Positions 26,656 to 38,494 of a stretch of DNA of 64,000 nt are shown in pieces (within the stretch, counting starts at the first letter, position 1; each line of letters starts with the position of its first letter). The stretch covers positions 16,926,753-16,990,752 of the forward strand of contig CM068552.1 in assembly GCA_035048495.1 (NCBI GenBank), in the 5' to 3' direction. The DNA comes from Euptelea pleiosperma. Lineage: Eukaryota; Streptophyta; Magnoliopsida; Ranunculales; Eupteleaceae. A model generated the notes under the pieces. That model was not told where the DNA came from. It made no database searches and saw only the letters and a list, made by a program, of their open reading frames with translations. The position numbers and the translations under genes are program-made.

Positions 26656-27471
26656 TTAACAAGCAATTTGGCATCTTTCTGCATAAGGCCAAAAGTATCC
26701 TTGGCTAATGGCTTTATGTGCCAAGGTCCTCGTCTCCGAGTGATTTTCGCATTCTCTCACATGTATCTCCTGGAGAACTTGTTGGGATTCACTGGGGGTA
26801 AGGCATTTTAGGAGAGGGCCCGATGCTGATTTTCTGTATAAATCTTGATCCACCATAGTGTATCTTCTCCCAAGCCTCTGAATTCTCTTAGCAACATCTC
26901 TTCCGGATAGGAGGTCTCCATTCTGTAAGAATCTTTGAAAGTCGTCCATCCAACTCGCATCAGGATTGATCTCAATCGGAGCCAAGTCCATCTCAACTGG
27001 CATATGGATACTCGGGAATTCTTGATAATCCACAGGTATGGTCCTTGACTTAGTATCTCCCAACATAGTTGATAGATAAGCCAAGGTATCAGTATGTCGA
27101 TTCTCCATTTGAGGTAATTGGTGAACTTCCACATTGCTAAACCGTCCCGTCAACTGTTGAACGATATCCAGATAAGCCGTCATTCTCTCATCTCGGGCTA
27201 GATACGTCCCGGCATATTGACTGACTACCAACTGGGAATCAGTATATACAGTAATATCCTTTATCCTGAGATCTAATGTTGTTTGAAGACCTACGATCAT
27301 TGCTTCATATTCTGCTTCGTTATTGGATGCCACGAACCCGAGTTTAACAGATTTCTCCAATCTAGTGTTCTCGGGTGTGACTAGGACAACTCCTATACCT
27401 GATCCATTCTCGCTGGCTGATCCATCAGTGAACAACCTCCATCCCGTCTTTAGATTCAACATTTCAGGCAT
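26656..27471 (-). pseudogene. Second (Tat-type) RNase H plus integrase zinc-binding region
   Basis: The 271-residue frame begins near a Met before WRLFTDGSASENGSG. It shows the RNase H acidic residues in FTDGS, NNEAEYEAM, YTDSQLV and RHTDTLA. It then runs into an integrase N-terminal HH-CC-like zinc-binding stretch (HVRECENHSETRTLAHKAI, GYFWPYAERC). It is offset by a frameshift from the upstream RT-RNase H frame. This second RNase H, distinct from the one in the RT ORF, marks the element as Tat lineage. Confidence 0.88.
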
Positions 27472-28783
27472 CTCGAGAAGTAGAAGGACTTCTCTGTCCT
27501 CGCCCCAGTGTCTGCCACATCTTGCACTGGAAAATCAGCTAAGAACTCGGCTACGGCATGTCCATTCTCAGATGTCCTTGGTGAGAATTGAATGTCGTAC
27601 TGAGCCAAATAAATGGCCCATTTAGCCATCCTCCCTGCTAAATCAATCTTACCGAGTATAGATTTTAAAGGATGCTCTGTATAGACTGTAATGGTTCTTC
27701 CTTTGAAGTAAGGTTTGAGACGCCTAGAAGCATAGATCAAAGCAAGAACAACTTTTTCGACTATAGCATATCTCATTTCTGCTCTAATAAGAGTTTTACT
27801 GGTAAAATATACTCGCCGCTCTTCTCGGTCGAGCTCACGGAAGAGAACGACACTAATAGATTCGTCAGTTATGGCCAAATAAAGACCCAGATGTTCTCCT
27901 TGGTCAGGTTTATAAAGGATGTGAGGTTGTGAGAGATAATGTTTAAGCTTGAATAAAGGTCTACATCTATCTGACGACCTTGCTATGAAGCGATTCAATG
28001 TGGCAATTCTCCTGGCTAGCTTCTGGACCTCCTTCCTGTTCTTTGACGATGACATTTTTGTTAAGGCCCTGATATGCTCGGGATTGGCTTCAATGCCTCG
28101 TATTGTAATAAGATAACCTAAGAACTTCCCCGAAGTTACTCCAAAGACGCATTTGGCAGGGTTGAGTTTCATTTGATACTCTCGTAGATGGTCGAATATT
28201 TTCCCGAGATCTCCTAAATGAAGTTTCCGGGTTCTTGTTTTTACCATCATGTCGTCAATGTAGACCTCCATTGTTACACCAATCATATGATGGAACATTT
28301 TATTGACGAGACGCTGGTAAGTGGCTCCCGCATTCTTGAGGCCGAAAGGCATCACTTTGTAATAGTAGACACCTCTATCGGTTGTGAAAGTCGTCATCTC
28401 CTGATCTGGCTCATATAATAGAATCTGGTTATAGTCCGAGTATTCATCCATGAAGGATAAGATTTCATATCCTGAGGTGGCATCGACAAGCTGATCAATT
28501 CTTGGTAAAGGATATGGATCTTTAGGGCAAGCTTTGTTCAAATGGGTGAAGTCAATACACACTCTTATCTTCCTATTCTTCTTTGGTATAGCCACTATGT
28601 TGGCTAACCACTGAGCATTGTTGACTTCTTAGATGAACCCGGAAGTCAAGAGTTTATCAATCTCTTCTTGTATAGCCTTCTGCTTTTCAGGAGAAATTCT
28701 CCGAGATCGTTGTTTCACAGGTAAATATTTATTATCTACCTTTGAATGATGACATGAGATGTCGGGAGGAATACCCGGCATGT
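27456..28783 (-). pseudogene. Tat reverse transcriptase-RNase H
   Basis: From about 28.78 kb the frame reads DMPGIPPDISCHH, then a KAIQEEIDKLLTSGFI segment. One in-frame stop (28629-28631) precedes VAIPKKNRKIRVCIDFTHLN. RT motifs follow: PYPLPRIDQLVDATSGYE, MPFGLKNAGATYQRLV and the catalytic YIDDM box. The first RNase H region follows (EKVVLALIYASRRLKPYF, YTEHPLKSILGK). Apart from the one stop, the 379 residues after it are open, so this part has decayed little. Confidence 0.88.
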
Positions 28784-29205
28784 CGCTGAATGACCATGCG
28801 AAGACGTCTATGTATGATTTTAGAAAATCAGTATAGGATGTGTTCTCTTCTACGGATAAACCAGCCCCGATAAATGTATACTTTGGATCTTCCTCGGTCC
28901 CAAGGTTGATTTATTCAGTTTTCTTTATCATGGGAACGCTGCTAGGCTCAAACTTAACCTTCTCATCTTCTCGGCTGGGCGTAGTCTGCTCCAGACTTGT
29001 CGGGATGCGCTCTGATTGCTATTGCTCAGCAACCATAGACGAAGTTCCCTCTCCATGTGGGTCCTCACGACCGAGAACATTCTTAGGTCAGAGTGCAATT
29101 GCATAGCACTTCTTTGAGACAACTTGGTCGCCTTTCAATTCCATTATCCCATGATCAGTAGGAAAACGGAACAACTGATGATAGGTGGATGGCACGCCTT
29201 TCACC

Positions 29206-29592
29206 TCACGTATCCATCCTCTCCCCAAAATGCCATTGTAGGGGGATGGAGTATCCAAAACAAGAAATTCTAGGTCCCGTCTTCACCGGCAGAACTATCT
29301 TTCCAAGAGCGTACTCCTTCTGGCCCTTGAATCCGACCAGTGGAATATTACTATGGATTAGATCTGATGGGTTTAAACCAATCCTCTTGTAAGCTTCTGC
29401 AAATAAAATCTCGACTGAGCTACCGGGATCTATCAGCAAGCGCTTTACTTCATAATTGCCCACAGGCAAGGTGAGTACTAATGTGTCTGAGTGTAGATGA
29501 TCCACCCTGACGAGATTTTTGTCGGAGAAGAAAATTGCTGCACTAGTGCTTTCCATCATCTCTACGGGGTCTGTCAATCTAGGACTCGTTTA
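29206..29592 (-). pseudogene. Tat protease region
   Basis: The frame includes DHLHSDTLVLTLPVGNYEVK and the aspartic-protease site as LLIDPGSSVEIL, then GLNPSDL and LVGFKGQK. The usual Asp-Thr/Gly-Gly site reads D-P-G here. That substitution would probably impair the enzyme if translated. A stop at 29590-29592 separates it from the gag zinc knuckle in the same frame. Confidence 0.8.
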
Positions 29593-31252
29593 GAGATGCA
29601 GGATCTCGTTCAGATGTTCTACCTTCCTGATTTTGATCCTGTCTTCTCTTTCTGTCTCTCCACGGGAGAGCTGTCGTCCTCCCCCATAGATAACATCTAT
29701 AACCAAACCACGTTCTTGCTGTCTAACGTGGTTGTTGTCTTTCTTGGGGATCTCGGCTTCAGCTACTGCCCCATTCGTGTGGGCAATAAACTGCTGCAAG
29801 TAGCCTTGGTTAATTAGATCCTCAATCTTGTGTCTCAGCGCCCAGCATTTATCTGTTATATTCCCAGCTTCTTGGTGGAAGGCACAAAACTTTTTCTTAT
29901 CTCTGTCTCCCTTCAAACCAGTCTTCATTGGTCGGGGATACTGGAGATCTTTTTCATTCTTAATCAGATCAAAGATCTGACTGTGTTTTGTTCAATGCAA
30001 TAAATACCCTCTTCTCCCGACGGGGATACTGATATGAATTTCCCGACTTCTCCAATTTCTTCTCGGGAATCTCCACTGGTACCACCTCAGTAGCAACCTT
30101 TTGCTTTCCTTTGGAGGTTTTGCTGGGTCCTGGTGCCTTCTTCACTTCATGCACAGATATGGTCAATCCTTGACAACGTTGGAGTGTGTCATCTTCGAGT
30201 TTAGAGTACTTTTCAACTCGAAGAAACAAGGCCTCCGTACTCACCGGCCTATTCTTAGTTAAGGACATATACAGTCCCGAACCTATAGGCAATGCCTTTC
30301 GAAAGGCTGTGATGGCATATTTATCATCGCAATCTTCCGCTGTGGTCATAAGAGTACGAAATCTTTTGGTGAAATCCCGTAATGTCTCCTTCTGATCGCA
30401 GCGTATATTGAACAATACATCAACGTCATTCTTATGCATTTTGTTGCATGAGTAGCGAGTGATGAAGAGAGTACTCAACTCGGTAAAGTCGGAAATAGTC
30501 CGAGGAGCTATCTGATTAAACCAAATGAGTGCATCATCACTCAGAGTAGAAGTGAATATTCTGCAAATGAGCTCGTCATGGAACTCCCACATCGTCATCG
30601 CTTTCCTAAAGCGAAGAACATGGTTCATGGGATCTGTGGTTCCCGTGAATATCAAGAATTTGGGATATGAGAAAGATTTGGGGGCACGATATCCCTGTAT
30701 CTCCTCAGTAAAAAGAGAATCTCAGGGAGCTCTCGTCGCCATTGCCGTCATCTTATCGGCCAATGTTTCTTTCTTTTCCATCATCTCAGCTATCAGATCA
30801 GCGATCTGCCTCCTGGTCTCGGGTTGAATATGATCCAAGCTTCGTTGACAGGAAGACTCGGCTTTATGGCGCTTCTCCGGTGGGGGGACTTGGGAGTCTC
30901 CACGTCTGCTTCTAGGGTTCCGCAGGATAGATTCCTTTGAACCTGACCTGTCCGATTGGAGATGACCCTTCTGATGATGACTATGTCCAGCATTCTCAGA
31001 TATATAGGCACCTGTATGTTGAGCTGTCATTCGCTGTTTCAGCTCTTCATTCTCTTCTCGCAACTGGGCAATTATTTTCTGCCGATTATCCAGTTCTCTC
31101 GCCCTTCTGCCCTCCGTGATAGTATCTCTGAGATCGCTGAGAGGATTTCTATCTCTTCCACTCCTGAGACCAGTACGTCTTGTATCCACTATTGCTTGAA
31201 TCGAATTTCTCTTAAAACGAAAAACTTCTAGCCGATACCCATCAAGACCCAC
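29590..31252 (-). pseudogene. Tat gag (capsid and zinc-knuckle region)
   Basis: It starts MGLDGYRLEVF at 31252. An N-terminal segment with a short coiled coil (IIAQLREENEELKQRM) leads to the capsid-like domain (30.66-30.15 kb: TDPMNHVLRFRKAMTMWEF, DALIWFNQIAPRTISDF, LRDFTKRFRTLM). A zinc knuckle of the FCAFHQEAGNITDKCWAL type follows at about 29.89-29.84 kb. One in-frame stop lies near 30.72 kb, and a frameshift lies between the capsid and zinc-knuckle parts. This is typical of retrotrans_gag proteins of gypsy elements. Confidence 0.85.
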
Positions 31253-31259
31253 AACATAA

Positions 31260-31500
31260 AGAGATCATTGAGAAAATCCTGGAGGATCAAGTGGCCTCCA
31301 TCAAATAGGGAGGATACCAAAAGTATCTTGTCGATCACATGGATTACTAAGGACGAGTTATAAAGAAGCTTGACCCTAATCTTCTAGAGTGGTAGTATAG
31401 TCGTAACTCGATGGAGTCGAGTTCTTCCGAGTCGATGAGACTTGATGCGGACATCATACCATCCTATAGTCTACTACAAGCACAAAAAGAAAAGTAAGGC
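31260..31500 (+). pseudogene. Chromodomain tail of a Ty3/gypsy chromovirus integrase
   Basis: Plus-strand translation reads EIIEKILEDQVASIK, then GGYQKYLVDHMDY, KKLDPNLLEW and YSRNSMESSSSES, with stops between. This matches the C-terminal chromodomain region of plant chromoviruses (EKILDDQV...YLV...W...LDPDLLE). It abuts the 5' end of the Tat gag. With the protease-RT fragment at 17.12-17.86 kb it suggests that the Tat element sits inside an older chromovirus that has lost RT to integrase. Confidence 0.7.
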
Positions 31501-32060
31501 CCACGTGACATTGTGAGTTAATAACGTCCATTTTTGAAGACCCACGAGTACATGTGAACATCATTGAAGACCCCACACTAGGAAGATGTTAAGCGTATTT
31601 TGGAGAGGTTTGGCTCATACTTGGCGTCACGTTGAGGAGCTTGAGTCGCCATTGGAGCACGTGGTACTAGAGCCCATTTATTTGGGCCTAGGCCCACTCT
31701 CTTGAGGAAAATGTCCACATCAACTTATTGAATAAGTGGGACATCTCCCACATAAATGGCAGATTTGTAATTTGTTTAAGTGTTAATACTTTGGGTATTT
31801 GGTCTAAATTTTTTGAAAATCTCAACCCTTGGTTTAATCCAAGGGTAGAGATTAGGATAGGGTTCCTTTGTCTACCAATGATTGGTTTGGTGTGAAGCCA
31901 AGGTATCATTCCCACATAATTTTGTAGGTATTGATCTCACTTTCTATCTTGTTTCTATTTGATCTTTATTAGTTGCAGCCAAACCCTAATAAAAGTGCTG
32001 AAATCGACCCCAAGACAACCATCTTGGATCAATTTTTCCACCTTGCTGCCTCCTAAACAA
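31500..32060 (+). other. Possible LTR sequence of the outer chromovirus
   Basis: Non-coding sequence directly downstream of the chromodomain fragment. By position it should include the 3' UTR and 3' LTR of that element. No second LTR copy in the window confirms this. Confidence 0.35.
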
Positions 32061-32410
32061 GGTTTAAAGGAGGCCGTTTTAACGGTGTAACGGACTGGGG
32101 GCATTACCGTTAAAACGGAACGGGCAAAAATGGAAAAATTGAATTTAACGGAAAAAAAAAAGCGGAAAAATGGCGTTGAAATTCAAATTTTGAAATTGAA
32201 AATTTCAAAACAGAAAAGAAAAAGGAATTTAACGGAAAAATAATAGATATAAGGTCGTTTTTTTTCACAAAATTTTTCAGAATTTAACGGCAGTTAAAAC
32301 GAGAAAAAAGGGTTGTTTTTTTCTAGTGTAAAAACGGTTTTTAACGTAACGGGTTTGGGGTGTTACCTTTTTACCGGCCGTTAAAACACCGTTTTATGTA
32401 AACCATGCTC
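32060..32410. repeat. AACGGCCGTT-type inverted-repeat element
   Basis: The segment is bounded by ggccgttttaacggtg on the left and gccgttaaaacaccgtttta on the right, with internal words aacggactgggggcattacc and tttaacggaaaaa. Related sequence occurs at 47.76-47.85, 48.09-48.56, 51.96-52.07, 52.30-52.45, 55.96-56.07 and 61.33-61.40 kb. It looks like a small foldback family. The superfamily is unknown. Confidence 0.65.
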
Positions 32411-32439
32411 CGAACCCTACAATACCTAATCGAACCACC

Positions 32440-32812
32440 TTCTATTGGGATTTCTTAGATCCCCAAAACCCAACACCTACAGGCATCACTTCTAAACCCT
32501 AAAACCCATCAGCTGCTAGCCCCAAAACCTGTGGTCACCCCTTCTAGGAACCAAAACCCTACTGCCACCAGCCCTACCACCCTAAAGTGTGCAGTCGATC
32601 GCCACTCTCCTAACCACTTTTGAAGCCTGCTGCTGATCTATTTTTGGTGGGTCCCCACAAAACCCTAAACCTTAAATGCCCCTTCTGTCAGCACCTATAA
32701 TGTGGAACTTGCTGGCCGAACCTAACATCAGCCCAAAACTTCAACCATCAACTCCTATAATCCCATACCCGCTGGTTGAACCCCATTTAAAGCTAAATTG
32801 ATTATAACCCAA
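32440..32812 (+). repeat. Dispersed repeat, copy without the hAT-like insert
   Basis: This is the counterpart of 16.37-17.07 kb, with cacttctaaaccctaaaacc, ccagccctaccaccctaaag and cccaaaacttcaaccatcaa in the same order. It preserves the empty site of the insertion at 16.59 kb. Its right end is followed directly by a SINE. Confidence 0.75.
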
Positions 32813-32814
32813 AG

Positions 32815-33022
32815 TGTTTGAATGCAGGTGGCCAGGACTCCACTCCATAAAGTAGGAGGTTCTGAGTTCAACTCTCATTGTGGCTGAGTAAGGGTAATAA
32901 GTAAGTGGATCAGTCCACATTAACTCTCCCAGTACACTCCGGCACGTGTGGAAGGGGTAACTATTGTGCCCCGGGGAGGACTAGTCGAGTGCTCTAAGAG
33001 GCCCGGATACCCACGGGACTCA
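32815..33022 (+). mobile_element. tRNA-derived SINE, full-length copy (copy 3)
   Basis: A box-A-like word (tggccaggactc, 32829-32840) and a box-B-like word (ggttctgagttcaactc, 32859-32875) form a tRNA-like pol III promoter head. The body continues to gtgtggaaggggtaac, ccccggggaggactagtcga, gtgctctaagaggcc and cggatacccacgg. The body and end are shared with copies at 6.7 kb (minus) and 14.1 kb (plus). It resembles the widespread plant Au-type SINE in its 3' end, from memory. Confidence 0.75.
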
Positions 33023-35150
33023 AACTTTCTTCTAAATCCTTGAAATGGTGAAAGAAAATTCGCATGAATCATATTGATTGATCCTAAGCTGATGGAAGCC
33101 TCCTATAACTTCCATTAGACCATTCTTTTAATTTTTCGAGGGCTCGTATTGCTGGATTGTGATTCGACTTAGATCCTTAGATAAATTACCTACGTAGTCT
33201 CCCTTGATTACATGTGATTGGCGATTGCTTGTTATTGCACCTGGTAATTTTCTTTTAAAATCTCAGCCATAGGTTTAAGTCGCATCATGAGTCCTGCATC
33301 AATCATCAACGTGGATATTTGAAAAAAAAAACACAAAAACAAAAAGTTAATAAATATATCCATGCATACCCATTATTAAAAGAGTAATGATACATGGTCC
33401 AAGTGCCATGGACGTTATCACGCTGCATGGTGGTGTCGTTTTGTCATTGGCAAAATAATGCCCAAATTCCATGGTTAAAAACAAACCATGAAAAAGACTC
33501 CAATCCAATGGATAGAAATTACTAATCAGAATGAATTTTCATATGTAGGTCCATCTAGGGATGGGCCAAACACCTATACGGTCAGCAATCTCTAATAGTA
33601 TGCCATGTGTAAGGTGCACGTGCATTGTACATTGCGGCCCCTAGTCTCTATATATAAAATTAAAAAAGTGAGTATTTTTGTCAGATTACTCATTTCAATC
33701 ACTAAAGCTACTTGACACGCATCCATAATAATTTATGTTTAAATTTTTTGAAACTTAATCTTTTTAAAAATCAGTCTTTTAATTAAAGGCACACATTCAC
33801 TATTAGTTGCCTATAAAAAAAACATAAACCACCTGTCAATTCATTAAATGCACCTCACCCATTTTACATTTTCAGTACAACCTTGCAAACCACTTAATTA
33901 CTTTTCCATGCTCATTCTTATTTTCAATATAGTCCCTCACTAATCACTTAATTACTTTATCATTATTTCAAAACAGATCCTTAATAACAACTTAATTACT
34001 TTATATGTTATTTCTTCTATATTTTCAAAACACGTTAATAACTACACATCTATATTCTACATAGACAACTTAATTTTGATTTTGTAATGGTGTCTTTAAG
34101 TTGCTACAAGTTAGAGATTCGTCCCTCCAAACTAATTAATTTTTCATAAAGGTCCTTACAATCACTGACGTGCGGCCCGCTAGTTACTATTTTAAAGCCA
34201 AAACTTTATATGCCATTTCTTCTATATTTTCGAAACACCGCTTTTAACCACTAAATAACTTGTGGAAAATTTTAGTCGCACCCCATGAATTGTGAGGACA
34301 CCACGAACTAAACATTCATCTGACAATTTTTTTTTTCTTAATCCATATCGGGCAATTATGTTAATAAATAATAGTTGTGATTTTTTTAGAGTAGAAGTTT
34401 GATGACGTCGCAATATGAGTCATTTGGCACACTCTTAGAGGACTCTGACCGTATGGATGTTTCTTAATCAGCCTGATTAGTGATTTCAAACCCTTTGATC
34501 TTTGTACCTCAAATAATGGTCAATAATGCTCAAATTTCTACGGTTAAAATCAACCCGGCCATGAAAATAACTCAAATCCAACACCTAGAAATCACTAATC
34601 AGGCTGATTTTTGGTTTGTAGATTCACCTAGGGATTTGCCAATCATCCATACCGCCAAAGTCCTCCAAGATTGTGCCACGTGGGTCCTTGAACGTTTGCA
34701 TGAAGTTACACGCGGTGATCTCAAGTTTAACTTATGGAAGATATTTTTGTAAATTAAGCAAATTGAAGCACAATTCATAGAGTGCTTTTAGCAGGTCGGG
34801 TATCCCTCACAATTCGTGGGGCGCGACTAAAATTTCCCATAACTTAATATACCAACCCTTTTCTAACTGTGCATTGAGTTGCCACAAGTTACAGATTCAC
34901 CCCTCTAAATTAGACTTCTAAACTGCCATTTGAGTTGAAACTTTCTTATTTTGCAACTTCTTCCAAAAAGGCCTTTAAAATCGCTCGTGTCTGTCCATCG
35001 GGGCCCATCTAGTACCCATAAAATAAAAAGTGTACCTATTTCAACTTTGCTATTTTAGCACCGCACCCCACAGAGAGAAAAAAAAAATCATCTACCTTCT
35101 CACCATCCACTGGTGTAACTTAATCCCATGATCCCCATGGGGAGTCCCCT
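33022..35150. other. AT-rich intergenic DNA with palindromic MITE copies
   Basis: No gene was recognised. Parts at about 33.38-33.64 and 34.39-34.82 kb belong to the aatcagcctgattagtgatt palindromic family. The remainder, about 33.02-33.38 and 33.64-34.39 kb, shows nothing I can name. Confidence 0.6.
34395..34700. mobile_element. Palindromic MITE of the aatcagcctgattagtgattt family
   Basis: The left arm has atttggcacactcttagagg, gaccgtatggatg and aatcagcctgattagtgatt. The right arm has the reverse order and orientation: aaatcactaatcaggctgat, catccatacc and gtgccacgtgg. Overall it is one long imperfect hairpin. Confidence 0.8.
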
Positions 35151-37296
35151 TTACTCCCATCTTTGCTTCCTGGGACTATAAGGAAGACTGTCTGCCATTT
35201 CATGCCCTACACACCTGAAAACCTTGCTTTCCTCTACATGTCCACAGCTAAGGCATCCACAACTCCCTCTGCGAGCGTATCCAGTAGGGGATCTCCCAAT
35301 ATCACTTTGGCCCATCGATAATGTTGATATCAGCCGTCGATTCCCACCACTGTACGGACCTTGTAGTCTTGAGGACTGGTAGTGTTGTTGCTGGAGTTGG
35401 GGAGTAGGGTGGTGGTGGTGGTGGTGGTGGTGGTGGTGTTGGTGTTGGTTACCAAGGCTGTACAGGGTGGGAGAACTATGGACCCTAAGGATCTCTTGGT
35501 TACGGCTATTCCTCTGATAGCAGTTCGATACAAATGCATCATGATTGATAGTTTCAACGGTGGGGGCATCAGTGGGGAGAATGGAATTTGGAGATGATCC
35601 GTTGGATGAAGTGCTGAAGGTTGCACGGCTTATGTTACTAGAGGTACGTAAGACTCCATTGATCGCGTCGATGTAGCGCTGCTCGAGTGCATGGTTGTAT
35701 GTAGAGTTACGAGCTGCTTGATTCTCGATTACCGTCGGATTGGACGGGAACAAGAAGGCTCGCAGCCTCGGGGTCCCACCATTGTCAGACGATTTCGCAT
35801 CATGTTGATCGTACTCATCCAACATATGGTTGAGGTCTTCGTCGCACGTTACGGAGACCAAGGCATCTAAGTCCTCAGGGATCAATTGGTACTTGAGGAC
35901 CACATCATCACCGAACAGGCTATTAAGCTTCTTCATTAGACCTACAAATGATACAGAATTAAAAACTAAATGTCAACTTAAAATGCCTGACGTACTCAAA
36001 ACTGATCTCAAGCAAAATGTGCGAAACACATGGCTAACATGCGGAGGATTTGAAAACTTGGGCCCACCAACACAAATAGAAAAAAAATGGAGTCATGATC
36101 CATTGTATATGGGATACCTGTCTAGCCAAGTGGCACACTGTCTGAGGTCGGCCATTGACTGTATGGATGTTTGGCCCATCTCTATACAGATGTAATAACA
36201 AAAGTCAGCCTGATTAGTGATTTCTAACCTTTGGATCGATCATAATACTTGAAGTCACGGTTAAAAATAAACAAAAAAAGAAGATTATAGTCTACTGGAT
36301 AGAAATTACTAATCAGGATGAATTTTAGTATGCAAGTCCACCTAGGGATGGGCTAAACATCCATACGGACAGTGGTCTCTAAGAGTGTGCCACGTGACAC
36401 CAATTGTTGGGTGTCAAAATTCAATGTTTACAAAAAAAAAAAATATTTAAAATTTTCGTACTTACCTCATTATTAAAAAAGTAATGATCATCAGACCATG
36501 GACATGCATGATGGTGTTGTTTTGTCATTATCCAAAAATATACCTCGAGTTACAAGCTAAATTGTGATGCTCAACGGTTAAAAATCAAGTCATGAAAACA
36601 TATCCATGGTATCCCACAATGATATCCCACAAGAACCGGTCAGAAAGATGTGACCGTTGGATGCAAAAGATCCAGGGTCCACCAGGCAACAACTGCAAAG
36701 GATAAAATAGTTTTGCCTCGTCCACCGTGAATCTCTTGAATCCAACGGCCAATGGCCTCAACCACACGTATTTTTGTCCGGTTCTGTAGCACAACAGAAA
36801 CAAAAACTAAAATTGGCTGAATAAGCTTCCGATATGCAAATTCTTTTTCCGTAAAATACATTGCATAAATTTGTTTTGCTCCCTCAGTGCACGAGCGAAA
36901 AAGGTGTCACGTAGACTTAGTAGCCCCCATCAATATATGGGAGGGAGGGCCCACAGAACACTGGTTGGAAATTATTTTCCTGGTGTACCGGTGGCGACTG
37001 TTGAATCTGCGTGAAGCCATTTTTCGCTCGCAGCAAAAAGTTTAGAATCAGCTAATAATAAGCGGCATATGCTTACGGCGTAGGATAGCAAGGAAGAGAG
37101 AAATAGAGGGAAGGGAGAGAGAATTGCCTGAGAAGGTGATATCGCGATGAACGGCGATGACACGGGTATCGCCTCCAATGTATTTGAGCTGACCGTCGGG
37201 GGCCCTTGGTAATATCTTACCGCCATGGCTGCACAAGAACTTGAACCGATTCCTCGGCGATAACAACGACGTCTCCTCACCTCCCACCGCTGCCAT
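35151..37296 (-). CDS. PB1-domain (octicosapeptide/Phox/Bem1p) protein, two exons
   Basis: Exon 1 is 37296-37128 and exon 2 is 35941-35151, together 319 aa. The intron starts GC (37127-37126) and ends AG, so it is a GC-AG intron in phase 1. The PB1 domain spans about residues 17-100, with the conserved lysine in SHGGKILPR (K27), GGDTRVIAV, then VLKYQLIPEDLDALVSV and the acidic CDEDLNHMLDEYD (OPCA-like motif, about 75-101). PB1 domains mediate protein-protein interaction. A run of about ten histidines (residues 225-234) is encoded by a CAC repeat, and the C-terminus has a Cys-rich RRGSCGCLSCGHVEESK motif. The length and layout fit the short plant PB1 proteins without a kinase domain. The function is otherwise unknown. 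Confidence 0.93.
36095..36405. mobile_element. Palindromic MITE copy in the PB1-gene intron
   Basis: It has agtggcacactgtctgaggt, gtatggatgtttggcccatc and gtcagcctgattagtgattt, mirrored by agaaattactaatcaggatg, gggctaaacatccatacgg and gtgtgccacgtgac. It is a member of the same family as 34.4 and 46.9 kb. Confidence 0.75.
36590..36775. repeat. Inverted-repeat element (gaatccaacggccaatggcctc family)
   Basis: It contains gaatccaacggccaatggcc and an inverted partner (gaccgttggatgcaaaagat) around ccaccaggcaacaactgc. Related copies lie at about 37.54-37.66 and 41.47-41.79 kb. Confidence 0.55.
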
Positions 37297-38494
37297 AACT
37301 CTTTATTTCTCTGCTACTCTCCCAAATAATCGCCGAGGATTAAATAGATACACTTCAATTCGGTATTTCCTTCACTGTTTTGGACCGCCGATTCGTAAAA
37401 ACGAATCGGCTGTTCCGATAAATCTATGAAACCTCTGGAATCAAAAGAATATCGGCTATTCGAATCTCATTCGATCCTCTGCGACCAGAAAATTAAATAA
37501 AAAGATAATAAGAGTAAATAATTCCACATAACCAGACAAAAAAAGAAAATGTGCGGTTTGAGGCCATTTGACCATGGGATTCAAGAGATCCACAGTCTAC
37601 GAGGCAACAACTGCGTGAATCTCTTGAATCCAACAGTCAATGGCCTCAACTGCACAGTTTTTTTGATGGATTGGGTTCGCTCCTTGCTTCTTTAACGACG
37701 GACGCTCAAGGACGTCCTATTGCCATGTGGCACTCTTAGAGATCACTGACCATACGGATGTATGACCCTTACAAACCAAAAAATCAGCCTGATTGGCGAA
37801 TATTAACCACTAGATCTGAGTACCCGCTCGAATCCCATGGTTAAAAACTGAACCCACGAAAAACAGGATTCCGTGAGCGTCTATCATCAAACACGTCCGT
37901 TGTGGTGTGTGGACATGAACAAGAAAATGAAGCAGAAAAGTAATTGCCTGTTTATTGCGCAAAGCAGAAAGCTGTTTTGAGCAAAAAAATAACAAATCTT
38001 TTCGCTATCCAAACAGGTCCCGAAAGTAAAAATAGAAGAGAAAAAGATTAGTGAATAATTAAAAAAAAATGATGATCAAAGATCTCTAGAAAATAAAAGG
38101 AAATTGAAGAAAGGAGGATCTGAGATTAACAAAACCTGCAAAACCGATTCCGATTTGAATCTATCTGCAACAAGAAACGTTTCTTTCGGATCTAAAAACA
38201 GATCGAAAAATCTCCAAATCGATCAAAGAAGCTGAAATAATCGGAATTCGCTCAGATCTTCTTCATACTCGTACAAATCACAACGTAGACATCATAAAAT
38301 CAAGATCGAAGAGAGAGAGAGAGAAAGAGATCTGCATCAAAGAAAATTGTTTTTCCTCTCTCTCTCTCGCCCTCGATAATCCGAAAATGGGGTATTTGTA
38401 TGACTAAGTTTATTCTGTTCAACCTAGCCACAGATTTGATACCTCTCCCGCTCGTCCACTCTCTTTTAAATTTCTCCAGAAAAACCAACACACT

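Larger units (their letters stand above)
17890..31255 (-). mobile_element. Tat-lineage Ty3/gypsy LTR retrotransposon (degenerate, nested)
   Basis: Read on the minus strand the order is gag (31.25-29.97 kb), zinc knuckle, protease, RT-RNase H, a second RNase H, integrase (ending near 23.61 kb), tandem repeats, an antisense gene, and a long terminal region down to about 17.89 kb. The duplicated RNase H between RT-RNase H and integrase is the hallmark of the Tat group. No 5' LTR is present: gag begins within a few bases of an unrelated chromodomain fragment, so the 5' end has been deleted. A solo LTR interrupts integrase. Several stops and frameshifts make this copy non-autonomous. Confidence 0.85.
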
